The notes under the pieces were generated by a model. That model was not told the DNA's origin. It made no database searches and was given only the letters and a program-made list of their open reading frames with translations. Below, piece by piece: positions 32,170-32,930 of a stretch of 32,930 nucleotides of DNA (the stretch's first letter is position 1; every line of letters begins with the position of its first letter). Source of the DNA: Lysobacterales bacterium (GTDB lineage Bacteria > Pseudomonadota > Gammaproteobacteria > Xanthomonadales > SZUA-36); the NCBI GenBank assembly GCA_029935455.1, contig JAOZKI010000024.1, positions 1 through 32,930 of the forward strand, given 5' to 3'. The translations under genes and the position numbers were made by a program.

Positions 32170-32930
32170 ATGGCCGTCCGGGGCACCTTGCTGCTGCCGC
32201 AATTTCTGTTACCCGTGCGTCCGGCGGGCACCGTGCTAGAGCGCCATGCACTGCGCATGGTGGGCGAGCGCATCGACGCGCTGTTACCCGCAGAAGACGC
32301 CCTGGTCCGCTTTCCGGAGGACCTGCAAGTAGCCTTGCCCCGGCACGTTCTTATGCCGGGCATGATCAACCTGCATACGCACTCGCCCATGACGCTCCTG
32401 CGGGGAGTCGCAGACGACCTGCCTCTAGAGCAGTGGCTGCGAGATCACATCTGGCCAGCAGAACAACGTCTGGTGACTGCGCAGTTCGTGGCTGACGGCA
32501 CGCGCCTGGCCATGCTGGAGATGCTGCTCAGCGGTACCACCTGTTTCAATGAGCAATATTTTTTTCCTGAGGTGATCGCCCGTGAAGCGCGCGCCTTCGG
32601 CATGCGTGCCTCGGTTGGCGTGCCAATCATCAACGTGGCTACGCCCTGGGCGGATGGCTTGCGGGCGTGCCTCGCGCGGGCGGAGGCGTTGATGGAGACG
32701 GTCGCTGATGACCCTCTGGTGGAGGCCTGCTTGTCTCCCCACGCGCCCTACACGGTGGATGATCACGCGCTGCAGGAAGTGGCTGCGCTGGCCGCGGCGG
32801 GCCAGGTGCAGATCAGTATGCACGTGCTGGAAACTGCCGCTGAGCGTGCGCAACACGAACAGACGTACGGCATGGGGCCGCTGGCCCGGCTGCAGCGTTT
32901 TGGCTTGCTGGGCCCCGATTTTCTGGCCGA
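32170..32930 (+). CDS. mtaD: MtaD/TRZ-ATZ-type amidohydrolase, N-terminal part (runs off right edge)
   Basis: The first 253 codons of a metal-dependent amidohydrolase related to 5-methylthioadenosine/S-adenosylhomocysteine deaminase. A short beta-rich part (about 1-62) precedes the barrel. MPGMINLHTHSPMTLLRGVADDLPLEQWL holds the metal ligands His69 and His71 and the family signature, DHIWPAE follows, then SPHAPYTVDD and a further metal His in MHVLET. The likely role is deamination of MTA or a related adenosine, linked to the methionine cycle. It starts 10 nt after efp with no clear SD. Which substrate is used cannot be told from this part. Confidence 0.82.
   Translation, partial: MAVRGTLLLPQFLLPVRPAGTVLERHALRMVGERIDALLPAEDALVRFPEDLQVALPRHVLMPGMINLHTHSPMTLLRGVADDLPLEQWLRDHIWPAEQRLVTAQFVADGTRLAMLEMLLSGTTCFNEQYFFPEVIAREARAFGMRASVGVPIINVATPWADGLRACLARAEALMETVADDPLVEACLSPHAPYTVDDHALQEVAALAAAGQVQISMHVLETAAERAQHEQTYGMGPLARLQRFGLLGPDFLA

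Noticed and set aside
31626-32390. 254-aa open frame opposite efp and the start of mtaD
   Set aside because: It crosses two clear plus-strand genes and reads as an antisense shadow.
1-32930. tRNA, rRNA, CRISPR, insertion sequence, prophage or attachment site
   Set aside because: The gaps between genes were read on both strands and none has the cloverleaf, regular repeats, transposase or integrase features required.

Overview
The window is an ordinary-looking chromosomal segment from a GC-rich gammaproteobacterium. It carries many GTG starts and household gene neighbourhoods typical of that class: gpmI/envC/ctpA next to a rhodanese gene and secB-gpsA-trmL, xseB-ispA-dxs, and accA-tilS. A split class II ribonucleotide reductase of the Pseudomonas type and a FimX-like protein also fit. 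The genus cannot be named from this sequence. No rRNA, tRNA, CRISPR array, insertion sequence, phage gene or integrase was seen.

Layout. 1-2191 (minus): the start of a cytochrome c oxidase operon, ctaC (subunit II with a fused cytochrome c domain) followed by ctaD, which runs off the left edge. 2192-2576: a divergent promoter region. 2577-8170 (plus): the proline catabolic enzyme putA, then a GspA/ExeA-type ATPase and a GspB-type protein, all tightly spaced. 8370-8696 (plus): a small DUF1820 gene, convergent with 8702-12638 (minus), the gpmI-envC-ctpA operon for glycolysis and envelope proteolysis or cell separation. 12751-14842 (plus): a rhodanese-like membrane protein, secB and gpsA, convergent with trmL (minus).

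15622-18761 (plus): a promoter with tandem NrdR boxes, nrdJa, nrdJb and a strong intrinsic terminator, forming a self-contained B12-dependent deoxyribonucleotide synthesis unit. 18824-22297 (plus): two unrecognised small membrane proteins overlapping into deoA, deoD and cdd, a nucleoside salvage and catabolism operon, then alkB (alkylated-base repair). This block is convergent with a seven-gene minus-strand run transcribed from about 31335 down to 22906: a FimX-like degenerate GGDEF/EAL protein, gluQ, accA, tilS, xseB, ispA and dxs. 31590-32930 (plus): efp and the start of an MtaD-like amidohydrolase that runs off the right edge.

The most interesting points are: (1) the FimX-like protein, which lacks every recognisable GGDEF and EAL signature residue yet keeps the domain order and the tail motif; (2) the two membrane proteins of unknown function coupled by overlapping starts and stops to nucleoside phosphorylase genes; (3) the tandem NrdR boxes and an extra palindrome inside the nrdJ promoter; (4) the tight putA-gspA-gspB arrangement; (5) three convergent gene junctions with almost no intergenic DNA, two of which share a 4-bp palindrome as both stop codons. 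I do not see clear evidence of a wholly new multi-gene system.
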